The position numbers and the translations under genes are program-made. The notes under the pieces were generated by a model, which was not told the origin of the DNA, searched no databases, and saw only the letters and a program-made list of their open reading frames with translations. Shown one piece after another: positions 33,106 to 41,738 of a stretch of DNA of 64,000 nucleotides (within the stretch, counting starts at the first letter, position 1; each line of letters begins with the position of its first letter). The DNA is taken from assembly GCF_019973615.1 (NCBI RefSeq), contig NZ_AP024238.1, forward strand, positions 4,051,989-4,115,988, written 5' to 3'. The DNA is from Rhodoferax lithotrophicus (GTDB lineage: Bacteria > Pseudomonadota > Gammaproteobacteria > Burkholderiales > Burkholderiaceae_C).

Positions 33106-35166
33106 ATGCACATATTATTTGAAGAAACCGGCAAATTCCTGGCAGGCCGTGCGCTGTCAGAAACTGATGCCTCGGCCCAGGTTGAACTCGACAGCGGCAA
33201 ACGCGTCAAGGTCAAGGCCGCCAACATCCTGCTCAAGTTTGACAAACCTGAACCCGCCCAACTGATGGCCGCAGCCCAGACCGTGGCAGACGGCATCGAG
33301 CTGGACATGGCCTGGGAATTTGCCTCGGAAGACGAATTTGGCTTCGCTGACTTGGCGCGTGACTATTTTTCGGCCCAAGCCACCCTGGCGGAACAGGCCG
33401 GCATGCTGTTTGCGCTGTACCAATCCCCGCACTACTTCCGCCGCGCCGGCAAAGGGCGCTTTCGCAAAGCCAGCGCCGAGATCCTGGCCCAGGCCCTGGC
33501 CGCCATCGAAAAAAAGAAACAGATCCTGCTGCAAATTGAAGCCTGGGTAAAAGAACTGAGCGAAGGTGTGTGCCCGCAACCGATTCGCGACCAGCTTTAC
33601 AAAATTCTCTTCAAACCCGACAAAAATGCGCCCGAATACAAGGCGGTGGTCGAGGCCTCACGCGCTACGCACCTGGGGCCATTGGACTTGCTGATCAAGG
33701 CCGGGGCGATAGATTCACCTTACCAGTTCCACTGGCGACGCTTTTTGCTGGAAAACTTTCCCAAGGGCACGGGCTTTCCCAAGCTGGAGGCACCCATCAT
33801 CACTGACGAGCTGCCGCTGTCTGCGGCCCGTGCGTTTTCGATTGACGACTCTGCCACCACCGAGATTGACGATGCCCTGTCCGTACAAGGCCTGGGCAGC
33901 GGTACGGTGGTCGTCGGGATTCACATCGCTGCCCCGGCCCTGGCCATTGCGCCTGGCAGCGCGGTAGACCATGTGGGCCGCGCCCGCCTGTCCACCGTCT
34001 ACATGCCGGGCTACAAGCTGACCATGCTGCCCGATGAGGTGGTGCAAAACTACACCTTGCAAGAAGGGCGCGATTGCCCGGCGGTGTCACTCTACGTCAC
34101 GCTGGATGAGGCCTCGCTGGAGATCAAGGCTTCTGAAACCAGGCTGGAGCGCGTGCACATCGGGGCCAATCTGCGCCATGACCAGCTCGATGCCATCGTC
34201 ACACTGGACTGGTTGACCGACCCCACTTTTAGGCATGAAATTGACCCCCAGCCCTTGCAACACAAGCGTGAGCAACTCTCATTTTTATACCGTCTGGCGA
34301 ATGACCTGAAAGCCAAGCGCGAAGTGGTGCGCGGCAAGCCGGAGAACTTCAACCGGCCTGATTACAACTTCCGGCTGGTGGGTAACGATGGCGCGGAGCC
34401 TACCGGCCATGAACAAGTCCAGATCAGCGTGCGCCAGCGCGGCGCACCGCTGGATTTGATCGTCTCGGAGGCCATGATCCTGGCCAACAGCACCTGGGGC
34501 AGTTGGATGGCCGAACTGGGTGTGCCCGGCATTTACCGCAGCCAGGCCAGCATGGCTCCCGGCGTGAAGGTACGCATGGGCACCAAAGCCCAGCCGCATG
34601 CTGGTATTGGCGTGAAAAGCTACGCCTGGAGCAGCTCGCCGCTGCGCCGTTATGTGGACCTGGTCAACCAATGGCAAATCATTGCCTGCGCCCGCCACGG
34701 CAAAACCGCCGCACTGGCCGCACCGTTCAAGCCCAAAGATGCCGAGCTGTTCTCCATCATCTCCAGCTTTGATGCCGCCTACAGCGCCTACAACGGTTAC
34801 CAGAATGCCATCGAACGCTTCTGGACGCTCCAGTACGTGCAGCAAAACGCACTCACCGAGATCGAAGCCACGCTGTTCAAAGACAACCTGGTCCGCGCCG
34901 ACCACCTGCCCCTGGTGCTGCCGGTGATGGGTGCACAAAACCTGCCGCGCGGCGCGCGGGTACGGGTCAAACTGGGTGACATTGACCTGGTGTCACTCGA
35001 CATTCACGGCACAGTGCTGGAGCGGCTGGATACCGAGCCCGAAAACCTGGACAGTGAAGACGAGCAAGATGACGACACCGTGGCTGGCCCGATTGCCATT
35101 GCGGTGGATATCAGTGAAACCAACGATGACGCGCCCACCACCCCAGAGGTGGCCCCGACACCGTGA
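33106..35166 (+). CDS. RNB-domain exoribonuclease (RNase II/R family)
   Basis: A 686-residue protein. The RNB catalytic core opens with AFSIDDSATTEIDDALSVQGL, which holds the conserved aspartates that bind Mg2+, and continues with GIHIAAPALAI, YMPGYKLTMLP and the late motif YAWSSSPLRRYVDLVNQWQI. The N-terminal third is shorter than in RNase R and lacks clear cold-shock domains, and the acidic tail (ENLDSEDEQDDD) replaces the basic tail of RNase R. It should degrade RNA 3'-5'. It is followed by a TonB-like gene overlapping by 4 nt (GTGA), so the two are probably co-transcribed with aroE and mtgA. Confidence 0.9.
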   Translation: MHILFEETGKFLAGRALSETDASAQVELDSGKRVKVKAANILLKFDKPEPAQLMAAAQTVADGIELDMAWEFASEDEFGFADLARDYFSAQATLAEQAGMLFALYQSPHYFRRAGKGRFRKASAEILAQALAAIEKKKQILLQIEAWVKELSEGVCPQPIRDQLYKILFKPDKNAPEYKAVVEASRATHLGPLDLLIKAGAIDSPYQFHWRRFLLENFPKGTGFPKLEAPIITDELPLSAARAFSIDDSATTEIDDALSVQGLGSGTVVVGIHIAAPALAIAPGSAVDHVGRARLSTVYMPGYKLTMLPDEVVQNYTLQEGRDCPAVSLYVTLDEASLEIKASETRLERVHIGANLRHDQLDAIVTLDWLTDPTFRHEIDPQPLQHKREQLSFLYRLANDLKAKREVVRGKPENFNRPDYNFRLVGNDGAEPTGHEQVQISVRQRGAPLDLIVSEAMILANSTWGSWMAELGVPGIYRSQASMAPGVKVRMGTKAQPHAGIGVKSYAWSSSPLRRYVDLVNQWQIIACARHGKTAALAAPFKPKDAELFSIISSFDAAYSAYNGYQNAIERFWTLQYVQQNALTEIEATLFKDNLVRADHLPLVLPVMGAQNLPRGARVRVKLGDIDLVSLDIHGTVLERLDTEPENLDSEDEQDDDTVAGPIAIAVDISETNDDAPTTPEVAPTP

Positions 35167-36020
35167 ACTGGCGCTCTTTCAGCACCCTTCAATGGGCTCT
35201 GGGCGCATCCATTGCGGTGCATGCAGCCCTGTTGACGGTACGTTTTGTCGACCCCGAGACCTTCAACCGGGTGTTTCAGGACACCCCGCTGGAGGTGGTG
35301 TTGGTCAACTCCCAAACCAACGAGCCCCCCGACAAGGCCCAGGCCATCGCCCAAGCCAATCTGGCGGGTGGTGGCGATGCCGAGCGGGGTCGCGCTACCA
35401 GCCCTCTGCCACCCGCACTGATCGACTTGAATGGCCAGGACAGCGAGCAGGATCAGGAACGTCAGCTGCGCGACTTGCAAGAGCGACAAAGCATGATGCT
35501 GGCACAAGTCAAAAATATGCTCGCCAGCATGCCCCCGCCCGAACCACGCCAAACCACCCCGACCCCCGAGAAGATAGAGCGCGAACAAAAACGCCGCCAG
35601 CTGATCAAGCTGCTGGCCGAGATTGAGCGACGCATCAACCAGGAAAATGCCAAGCCGAAGAAACGCTACATCAGCCCGGCTACCCGTGAAGCCGTCTATG
35701 CGGTGTATTACGACAAACTGCGCCGTGCCATTGAAGACCGTGGCACCGAGAACTTTCCGAGCCAGGGTGGCCAAAAGCTCTATGGTGAACTGACCATGAT
35801 CGTCAACATCAACCACGACGGCCAAGTGCTTTCTACTGAAATTGTGCAAAGCTCAGGCAACCCGGCCCTGGACCGTCGCGCCCGCGCCATCGCCCGCAGC
35901 GCCGGTCCCTATGGCAAATTCAGCAAAGCCATGCGCCAGCAGGCCGACCAGATTGCCGTGGTGTCACGCTTCAAATTCACCCGCGACGATACGCTTGAAA
36001 CCAAAATCAGCAACAACTAA
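35163..36020 (+). CDS. TonB-family energy-transducer-like protein
   Basis: A 285-residue protein with one N-terminal membrane helix (LGASIAVHAALLTVRFV), a proline- and glutamate-containing periplasmic linker that is partly coiled coil (residues about 90-165, ERQLRDLQERQSMMLAQVKNML and EREQKRRQLIKLLAEIERR), and a C-terminal TonB-like beta domain (YGELTMIVNINHDGQVLSTEIVQSSGNPALDRRARAIARSAGPYGKF). It starts at a GTG overlapping the RNase stop. No ExbB or ExbD gene is near. TonB-type proteins transmit energy to outer-membrane receptors, but this stand-alone form next to aroE is conserved in Burkholderiales without a firm role that I know of. Confidence 0.8.
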   Translation: MNWRSFSTLQWALGASIAVHAALLTVRFVDPETFNRVFQDTPLEVVLVNSQTNEPPDKAQAIAQANLAGGGDAERGRATSPLPPALIDLNGQDSEQDQERQLRDLQERQSMMLAQVKNMLASMPPPEPRQTTPTPEKIEREQKRRQLIKLLAEIERRINQENAKPKKRYISPATREAVYAVYYDKLRRAIEDRGTENFPSQGGQKLYGELTMIVNINHDGQVLSTEIVQSSGNPALDRRARAIARSAGPYGKFSKAMRQQADQIAVVSRFKFTRDDTLETKISNN

Positions 36021-36027
36021 GCTCGCC

Positions 36028-36861
36028 ATGACTCTTGATCACTACTGCGTGATGGGGAACCCCATTGCCCACAGCCGTTCACCCTGGATTCACACCCGTT
36101 TTGCCGAACTGACTGGTGAGCCGGTGGTGTATGACAAACGCGAAATCCCGCTGGATCACTTCGACCGCAGCATACAAGCCTTCATGGCCGAGGGTGGCCG
36201 CGGCTGCAACATCACCGTGCCCTTCAAATTTCAAGCGGCAGCACTGGCCACCCAAACCAGTGAACGCGCCCAACTGGCCCAGGCCTGCAACGTGTTGACC
36301 TTTGAGGACGGACGTATCCTGGCCGACAACACCGATGGCATCGGGCTGGTGAATGACATCGAGCGCAATGCGGGCTTGCCGCTGAAAGGTCTGCGCGTGC
36401 TGCTGCTGGGTGCCGGTGGTGCTGCGGCTGGCGTGCTCGGGCCGCTGATCAACGCACGGCCCGCTCACATCAGCGTGGCCAACCGCACACTGCACAAGGC
36501 GACCCACCTGATCCAACGCCACCAGGTCCTTGCAACGCTACAAAATACAGAGCTTGTTACGCTTGATTTACAAGGAATAGAGGCAGATTATGATGTGATC
36601 ATTAACGGTACGGCCAGCAGCCTGAGTGGTGCGGGCGTACCGGTGGGCGAACACGTTTTGAAACCCGGCGCACTGGCTTACGACATGATGTACGGCCCCG
36701 GTGCCCAGAGCTTTATGGACTGGGCCAGACAACACGGTGCGGTGCCGCGCGATGGTCTGGGCATGCTGGTGGAGCAGGCGGCTGAGGCGTTTTTAATCTG
36801 GCGCGACGTGCGGCCACCCTCGGGGCAGGTACTGGCTGAATTGCGCCAAGTATTGGGTTGA
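36028..36861 (+). CDS. aroE: Shikimate dehydrogenase
   Basis: A 277-residue NADP-dependent shikimate dehydrogenase, fourth step of the shikimate pathway in the cytoplasm. The substrate domain has VMGNPIAHSRSPWIHTRFAELTG and GCNITVPFKF with the catalytic Lys in the VPFK motif. DNTDGIGLVNDIE is the conserved D-N-T-D-G element. The Rossmann fold has LLLGAGGAAAGVLGPL, and NRTLHKA supplies the NADP-binding Asn-Arg-Thr. The ATG at 36028 gives the family N-terminus; upstream in-frame codons overlap the TonB-like gene. It lies 3 bp from mtgA. Confidence 0.97.
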   Translation: MTLDHYCVMGNPIAHSRSPWIHTRFAELTGEPVVYDKREIPLDHFDRSIQAFMAEGGRGCNITVPFKFQAAALATQTSERAQLAQACNVLTFEDGRILADNTDGIGLVNDIERNAGLPLKGLRVLLLGAGGAAAGVLGPLINARPAHISVANRTLHKATHLIQRHQVLATLQNTELVTLDLQGIEADYDVIINGTASSLSGAGVPVGEHVLKPGALAYDMMYGPGAQSFMDWARQHGAVPRDGLGMLVEQAAEAFLIWRDVRPPSGQVLAELRQVLG

Positions 36862-36864
36862 CGC

Positions 36865-37671
36865 ATGAGACCCGTGCTGCGCTGGCTCGGCTTGGTGGCC
36901 CTGACCACCTTGTTGTTGCAGCTTTTTTTTGTGGCGCGTATAGCCACCATGCTGGTGATCGACCCACAATCCACCGCCTTTGAACGCTCAGAAGCCTGGC
37001 GGGTGACCACCGAAAAAGGCAGCCTGCGCTGGCGTCAGCAATGGACTCCGTACAGCCAGATCTCCAACCACCTTAAGCGCGCGGTGATTGCCAGCGAAGA
37101 CGACGGTTTTGCCAACCACGACGGTGTGGACTGGAATGCCCTGGAGAAAGCCTGGCAAAAAAATGCCAAGGCGGAGGAACAAGCGGCCAAGGCCCAAGCC
37201 ATCCTCCAGGCCCAGCAAGCCCGTAGTGCCCGAAAAAATCCTGGCAAAACCACCACTGCCCAGCCGCACGTGGAGCCCCCAGTCAAAACGACCAAAGTCG
37301 CCAAGGTGGTGGGAGGGTCCACCATCACCCAGCAACTGGCTAAAAACCTGTTTTTGTCAGGTGAACGCACTTTTTTGCGCAAAGGCCAGGAGTTTGTGCT
37401 GACCTTGCTGCTGGAAGCCATTCTGGGCAAACAACGTATTCTGGAGATTTACCTCAACAGCGTGGAATGGGGTGAAGGCGTGTTTGGTGCCGAAGCCGCT
37501 GCCCAGCATTACTTCCGCAAACCGGCAGCGCAACTCAGCCCCTATGAAGCGGCCCGACTGGCGGTGATGCTGCCCCGGCCCAAATACTTTGAAAAATTGC
37601 CCAACTCCAGCTATGTGGCGGGCCGGGCCGCCGTGATTGAGCGCCGCATGGAGGGTGTCGAACTGCCATGA
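36865..37671 (+). CDS. mtgA: Monofunctional biosynthetic peptidoglycan transglycosylase
   Basis: A 268-residue GT51 transglycosylase that polymerises lipid II at the inner membrane. One N-terminal membrane helix (LVALTTLLLQLFFVARIATML) is followed by the GT51 motifs KRAVIASEDDGFANHDGVDW (catalytic Glu in SEDD), GGSTITQQLAKNLFLSGERTFLRK, EAILGKQRILEIYLNSVEWGEGVFGAEAAAQHYF and PYEAARLAVMLPRPKYF. An insertion of about 45 residues, rich in A, K and Q, separates motif 1 from motif 2, where E. coli MtgA has a short loop. The rest is standard. It overlaps plsC by 4 nt. Confidence 0.95.
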   Translation: MRPVLRWLGLVALTTLLLQLFFVARIATMLVIDPQSTAFERSEAWRVTTEKGSLRWRQQWTPYSQISNHLKRAVIASEDDGFANHDGVDWNALEKAWQKNAKAEEQAAKAQAILQAQQARSARKNPGKTTTAQPHVEPPVKTTKVAKVVGGSTITQQLAKNLFLSGERTFLRKGQEFVLTLLLEAILGKQRILEIYLNSVEWGEGVFGAEAAAQHYFRKPAAQLSPYEAARLAVMLPRPKYFEKLPNSSYVAGRAAVIERRMEGVELP

Positions 37672-38405
37672 CCGCGACAGACCCTGCACCTGTGCCGCCA
37701 AACCACCCCCCTCAGACAGCCAACACGCCCGGCCGCCAACCATGCACCTCGCTGCATGGTTTGAAAGCCCATTTAAAAGACGTGCTGTCCTCAGCGGCAG
37801 CACAAGCCGTCAGTCTGTTCTTGCTCGGACTGATCCGAATGCTGACCGGTTCACAAGCCCGCTGGTGGGGTTGCCCACCCAAGGCCGAACAACGCATTTA
37901 CTTTGCCAATCACCAGAGCCACGCCGACCTGGTGATGATCTGGGCCGCTTTGCCCAAGGAGTTGCGCCATGGCACCCGCGCCGTGGCGGCACGTGATTAC
38001 TGGACCAAAACGCCGTTCAGGCAATGGCTCACGACTGCGGTGTTCAACGTGATTTATGTCTCTCGCGAGCGCAACGCCCAGGAAGACCCGCTGGAGCCGC
38101 TGATGGAGGCTCTGCACGCGGGTGACTCGCTGATTCTGTTTCCCGAAGGCACCCGGGGCCATCTGGATGAGCCTCAGGCCTTCAAAGCTGGCCTGTACAA
38201 CCTGGCTTGCAAATTTCCGCACATTGAGCTTATTCCGGCCTGGATTGCCAACGTGCAGCGCGTCATGCCCAAAGGTGAAGTGGTTCCTGTACCGGTGCTG
38301 TGCTCGGTGACTTTTGGCGCGCCCATGCAGGTGCAAGCTGGCGAGGATCGCCAGGCCTTCCTGACCCGGGCGCGCAGTGCCGTGGTGGCCTTGCGCGATA
38401 TCTAG
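37668..38405 (+). CDS. plsC: 1-acyl-sn-glycerol-3-phosphate acyltransferase family protein
   Basis: A 245-residue membrane-associated acyltransferase that would acylate lysophosphatidate to phosphatidate or a related acceptor. The HX4D catalytic motif is in YFANHQSHADLVMI, and the acceptor-site motif is LILFPEGTRGHLDEPQAFKAGLYNLA. A hydrophobic helix (AAAQAVSLFLLGLIRMLTG) precedes it. It is followed 24 bp later by a CdsA-like gene, which would use the product phosphatidate, so the pair forms a phospholipid-synthesis unit separate from the main lipid genes. Confidence 0.92.
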   Translation: MTATDPAPVPPNHPPQTANTPGRQPCTSLHGLKAHLKDVLSSAAAQAVSLFLLGLIRMLTGSQARWWGCPPKAEQRIYFANHQSHADLVMIWAALPKELRHGTRAVAARDYWTKTPFRQWLTTAVFNVIYVSRERNAQEDPLEPLMEALHAGDSLILFPEGTRGHLDEPQAFKAGLYNLACKFPHIELIPAWIANVQRVMPKGEVVPVPVLCSVTFGAPMQVQAGEDRQAFLTRARSAVVALRDI

Positions 38406-38429
38406 CCCCCTGTTCATCCACGCGACCCT

Positions 38430-39419
38430 ATGTACCAAGCCCTGAAAAACCTGAGCGCCACGCAGCAAATCGGGGTCATGTTCATCATCGTCTTCGGGCT
38501 GCTGATAGTGGCTTCACTGGGTCTTTTTTTGCTCTCGATGCGTGAGCATGAAGACCCGCTGATGCAGCAATCCCACGACACCCGGCTGGCTGACCTGAGC
38601 AGCCTGCTGCGCACCAGCTGGATGATGATTTTTGTCTTTTGGGTCGCCTGGCTGGCGGGGGATGCCACCCGGCTGGTGCTGTTTGCCCTGGGCTCATTTT
38701 TTGCCCTGCGCGAATTTTTGACCCTGTCCCCAACCCGCCAGGGTGACCACCGCAGCCTGGTGCTGGCATTTTTTGGTGTGTTGCCGTTTCAGTATGTGCT
38801 GGTGGGCACCGAACTCTTCAACCTGTTCACGGTGTTTATTCCGGTCTATGTGTTTCTGGCCCTGCCGGTAGCCAGCGCCCTGGCCAATGACCCAACCCGC
38901 TTTCTGGAGCGCAACGCCAAACTGCAATGGGGCATCATGGTGTGTATTTACGGCATGAGCCATGTGCCTGCACTGATGCTGCTGGACTTTCCCCGCTACG
39001 ACAAGAAAAACGCGTTTCTGGTGCTGTTTCTGGTGCTGGTGGTACAAACCTGCATGGTCACCCAACACTTGGTGGCGCGCCAGCGCAAACACCGATTGGT
39101 CGCACCGCAAATCAGCCAAACCTTCACCTGGCACAGCTGGAGCTGTGGCATGGCCGCGGGTAGTCTGCTGGGCGCGTTACTGGCAGGCATCACCCCTTTT
39201 GTACCCGGGCAGGCTTTTGCGCTGGGTTTTGTGGCCTGTGCAGCCGGGTCTCTAGGGCATTTGGTGATGAAGGCCCTCAAGCGTGACCGCGGCATCCCCA
39301 TCTGGAAGGGTGAAGGTAAAAGCACCACCGGGGCCGGTGGCATGCTGGACAGGATTGATTCGCTGTGTTTTGCTGCACCTGTTTTTTTTCATTCGGTTAG
39401 ATGGCATTTTGGCCTTTAG
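38430..39419 (+). CDS. cdsA: Phosphatidate cytidylyltransferase (CdsA/YnbB-like)
   Basis: A 329-residue polytopic membrane protein with about eight helices. The C-terminal CdsA signature is recognisable: SLGHLVMKALKRDRGIP then GAGGMLDRIDSLCFAAPVFF. The enzyme makes CDP-diacylglycerol from CTP and phosphatidate. The N-terminus has a helix-loop (QQIGVMFIIVFGLLIVASLGLFLL) and a charged segment before the second helix, as in YnbB-type homologues paired with PlsC-like proteins. The essential chromosomal cdsA beside the uppS/dxr genes is expected elsewhere, so this may be a second copy. Confidence 0.85.
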   Translation: MYQALKNLSATQQIGVMFIIVFGLLIVASLGLFLLSMREHEDPLMQQSHDTRLADLSSLLRTSWMMIFVFWVAWLAGDATRLVLFALGSFFALREFLTLSPTRQGDHRSLVLAFFGVLPFQYVLVGTELFNLFTVFIPVYVFLALPVASALANDPTRFLERNAKLQWGIMVCIYGMSHVPALMLLDFPRYDKKNAFLVLFLVLVVQTCMVTQHLVARQRKHRLVAPQISQTFTWHSWSCGMAAGSLLGALLAGITPFVPGQAFALGFVACAAGSLGHLVMKALKRDRGIPIWKGEGKSTTGAGGMLDRIDSLCFAAPVFFHSVRWHFGL

Positions 39420-39461
39420 AGCTTATAAAACAAGCGCTAGCAGCTATCAAATTAATAACCT

Positions 39462-40022
39462 ATGAGAATCCTTGGTATTGACCCCGGTTTGCGCACCACC
39501 GGCTTTGGCTTGGTTGACGTGGACGGCTCGGCACTGACCTATGTGGCCAGTGGCACCATCAGCACCACCCAAATTGAAAAAGACCAGCTACCCGCCCGTT
39601 TGAAGGTGTTGTTTGACGGCATCCGCGAAGTGGTGGCGCGTTACCAGCCGGATGCGGCCTCGGTGGAGATTGTGTTTGTCAACGTCAACCCGCAATCCAC
39701 CTTGCTGCTGGGTCAGGCACGTGGGGCAGCGGTCACCGCACTGGTGTCCTGCGATTTGCCGGTCGCAGAATACACCGCCTTGCAAATGAAACAGGCGGTG
39801 GTGGGTTATGGCCGGGCTGACAAAATCCAGATTCAGGAAATGGTCAAACGCCTGCTGAACCTGCCCGGCCTGCCCGGACCGGATGCGGCTGACGCGCTGG
39901 GCCTGGCCATTACCCACGCTCATGCGGCCCATTCGATGGCGCGTTTGGCGCAAGCCAAGGGCCTTGGCGGCGCACAAAACCAGACGCAAAAAGCCGCCTA
40001 CAAAGCCGGGCGCAGCCGCTGA
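39462..40022 (+). CDS. ruvC: Holliday junction resolvase RuvC
   Basis: A 186-residue endonuclease that resolves Holliday junctions with RuvAB. The first catalytic Asp is in MRILGIDPGLRTTGFG, Glu in AASVEIVFVNVNPQSTLLLGQARG, and the C-terminal acidic pair in GPDAADALGLAITHAH. Length is slightly above the usual 173 owing to a basic tail (KAAYKAGRSR). No ruvA or ruvB gene is present within this window downstream; it is followed by convergent minus-strand genes. Confidence 0.97.
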   Translation: MRILGIDPGLRTTGFGLVDVDGSALTYVASGTISTTQIEKDQLPARLKVLFDGIREVVARYQPDAASVEIVFVNVNPQSTLLLGQARGAAVTALVSCDLPVAEYTALQMKQAVVGYGRADKIQIQEMVKRLLNLPGLPGPDAADALGLAITHAHAAHSMARLAQAKGLGGAQNQTQKAAYKAGRSR

Positions 40023-40086
40023 AGCTACCCATTTTGGACTTTTGGCGGACAAAATTGGGGCTCACTGCTACCACACATGGTGGTGC

Positions 40087-40509
40087 TCAATGCCCAGCGG
40101 CTGATTCCCTTTTGTGATGAGCAACAAATTCACTTGCCCACTGATCGGCACGTGGGGCACATTGAGCCAGCGCAGCCTGGACTTCTGGAATCTCAAAATA
40201 CAGTTTTTCATGAAGATAAGGATGGCGCATTCGCCCGACATCCAGGGCATCATGACTTAAATCCACCAGACGACCTTCAATAAAGTTGTATTGATGCTCG
40301 TAGTGTCCCCGTATGGAACCACCAAAGACATTTTGGACAAACAGTGACCCGTATTTACACGATCTTGAAAGATCAACCGGTTTTACCCGCTGACGGACAA
40401 CCGCCATTTCGCACCACTTATCGAATAAAAAGATCTTTGCCTTGGCAAAGTTTTCGTAGCTGTAAGGCATTTTGCCTATTTGCGGTAATGTGAAGTTGAT
40501 AGGTGGCAT
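40087..40509 (-). CDS. YunG-like hypothetical protein
   Basis: A 140-residue protein without membrane segments. The middle part, CKYGSLFVQNVFGGSIRGHYEHQYNFIEGRLVDLSHDAL, follows the layout of Bacillus YunG-type proteins (cysteine near a VxxxFGG element, then a His-containing strand and a D-L-T/S turn), but the match is by eye only. The ATG at 40509 has no clear Shine-Dalgarno, and a start at 40470 is possible. It stands alone between ruvC (convergent) and a small membrane protein gene. Confidence 0.65.
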   Translation of the reverse strand: MPPINFTLPQIGKMPYSYENFAKAKIFLFDKWCEMAVVRQRVKPVDLSRSCKYGSLFVQNVFGGSIRGHYEHQYNFIEGRLVDLSHDALDVGRMRHPYLHEKLYFEIPEVQAALAQCAPRADQWASEFVAHHKRESAAGH

Positions 40510-40605
40510 GTGTTGTTGACGACTTCACAAAATTGAGAAATGTGCACAGGAACTGCACCCACCCGAGCGGGCGCTGGGCAAGCCACATCCGCTGAACCCT
40601 CTGGG

Positions 40606-40782
40606 TTAAACCACCCGCTCCAGAATCAGCACGGCAAAAAAACCGAACGCGCTGAGCAAGGCCCACTTCAGTACCACCCAGCCGTAATGTTTGAAGCGCG
40701 GATCACCGGTGCCAGCGTAAAAGCCAAACGACACCAGTGCCGCCAACAACATCAACAAAACCAGCCAGCGAAACAACAGCAT
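40606..40782 (-). CDS. Small two-helix membrane protein
   Basis: A 58-residue frame that opens MLLFRWLVLLMLLAALVSFGF, followed by a short polar loop (AGTGDPRFKHYGW) and a second helix (WALLSAFGFFAVLILERVV). Codon use and the clean two-helix pattern support a real gene. It lies 22 bp downstream of the lpxC stop on the same strand and is probably co-transcribed with ffh and lpxC. No function is known to me. Confidence 0.7.
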   Translation of the reverse strand: MLLFRWLVLLMLLAALVSFGFYAGTGDPRFKHYGWVVLKWALLSAFGFFAVLILERVV

Positions 40783-40803
40783 GTGAAGGTGCCTCTGTGG
40801 TGT

Positions 40804-41727
40804 TTACCAGGCGCGCGCCAGTTGTGCAAAACCGGCGGGGGCGAGCTTTTCGTTGTCAAACGTCACCACGTCCCAGGCCTGTGGCTGGTTCAGCAGTTCA
40901 CGCAGCAGCAGGTTGTTGAGTGCGTGGCCGGAGCGAAACGCGCTGTAACTGGCCAGCAGCGGTTTGCCCACCAGGTACAAGTCGCCCATGGCATCGAGAA
41001 TTTTGTGTTTGACAAATTCATCGTCATAACGCAGGCCACCGGCGTTGAGCACTTTGTAGTCATCCATGACGATGGCGTTGTCCAGCCCGCCGCCCAGGGC
41101 CAGACCGTTGGCGCGCATCATCTCGACATCTTTGGTAAAGCCAAAGGTACGGGCACGGGCAATGTCCTTGGAATAGGAGTTGGTACTCATGTCAAACACC
41201 ACACGTTGCCCGGTGGAGTCGACCGCCGGGTGGCTGAAATCGATCTCAAAGCTGAGCTGGTAGCCGTGGTACGGTTCAAGGCGTGCCCATTTTTCGTTGC
41301 TGCCCTCGCCTTGACGGACTTCGACCGGTTTGAGCAAACGAATGAAGCGCCGGGGGGCGTTTTGCATGACGATACCCGCCGTTTGCAGCAAAAACACAAA
41401 CGACGCAGCCGAGCCATCCAGAATCGGCACTTCTTCGGCGGTGATGTCGACATACAGGTTGTCCACCCCCAGGCCCGCACAGGCGGACATCAGGTGCTCC
41501 ACCGTGTGCACCTTGGCATCCCCGTTGGAAATAGTGGAGGCCATGCGGGTGTCGGTCACCGCCAGGGTGGACACCACAATGTCAATCGGCTCGGGCAAGT
41601 CCACCCGGCGAAACACAATGCCGGTGTCGGGCTGAGCCGGGCGCAGGGTGATCTCCACCCGCTGACCGCTGTGCAGGCCCACGCCAACGGCGCGGGTCAG
41701 GGTTTTCAGGGTTCGTTGTTGCAGCAC
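40804..41727 (-). CDS. lpxC: UDP-3-O-acyl-N-acetylglucosamine deacetylase
   Basis: A 307-residue zinc deacetylase, the committed step of lipid A synthesis. Zinc ligands are in TVEHLMSACAGLG (His) and KHKILDAMGDLYLVGKPLLASYSAFRSGHALNN (His and Asp), and the final conserved His lies in RSGHALNN. The GTG at 41727 gives the family N-terminus (VLQQRTLKTLTRAVGVGLHSGQ); an in-frame TTG at 41742 overlaps the ffh stop and cannot be excluded. A 565-codon frame on the opposite strand is a codon-bias shadow. The gene follows ffh closely on the minus strand. Confidence 0.95.
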   Translation of the reverse strand: MLQQRTLKTLTRAVGVGLHSGQRVEITLRPAQPDTGIVFRRVDLPEPIDIVVSTLAVTDTRMASTISNGDAKVHTVEHLMSACAGLGVDNLYVDITAEEVPILDGSAASFVFLLQTAGIVMQNAPRRFIRLLKPVEVRQGEGSNEKWARLEPYHGYQLSFEIDFSHPAVDSTGQRVVFDMSTNSYSKDIARARTFGFTKDVEMMRANGLALGGGLDNAIVMDDYKVLNAGGLRYDDEFVKHKILDAMGDLYLVGKPLLASYSAFRSGHALNNLLLRELLNQPQAWDVVTFDNEKLAPAGFAQLARAW

Positions 41728-41738
41728 GTGTGGGGCGC

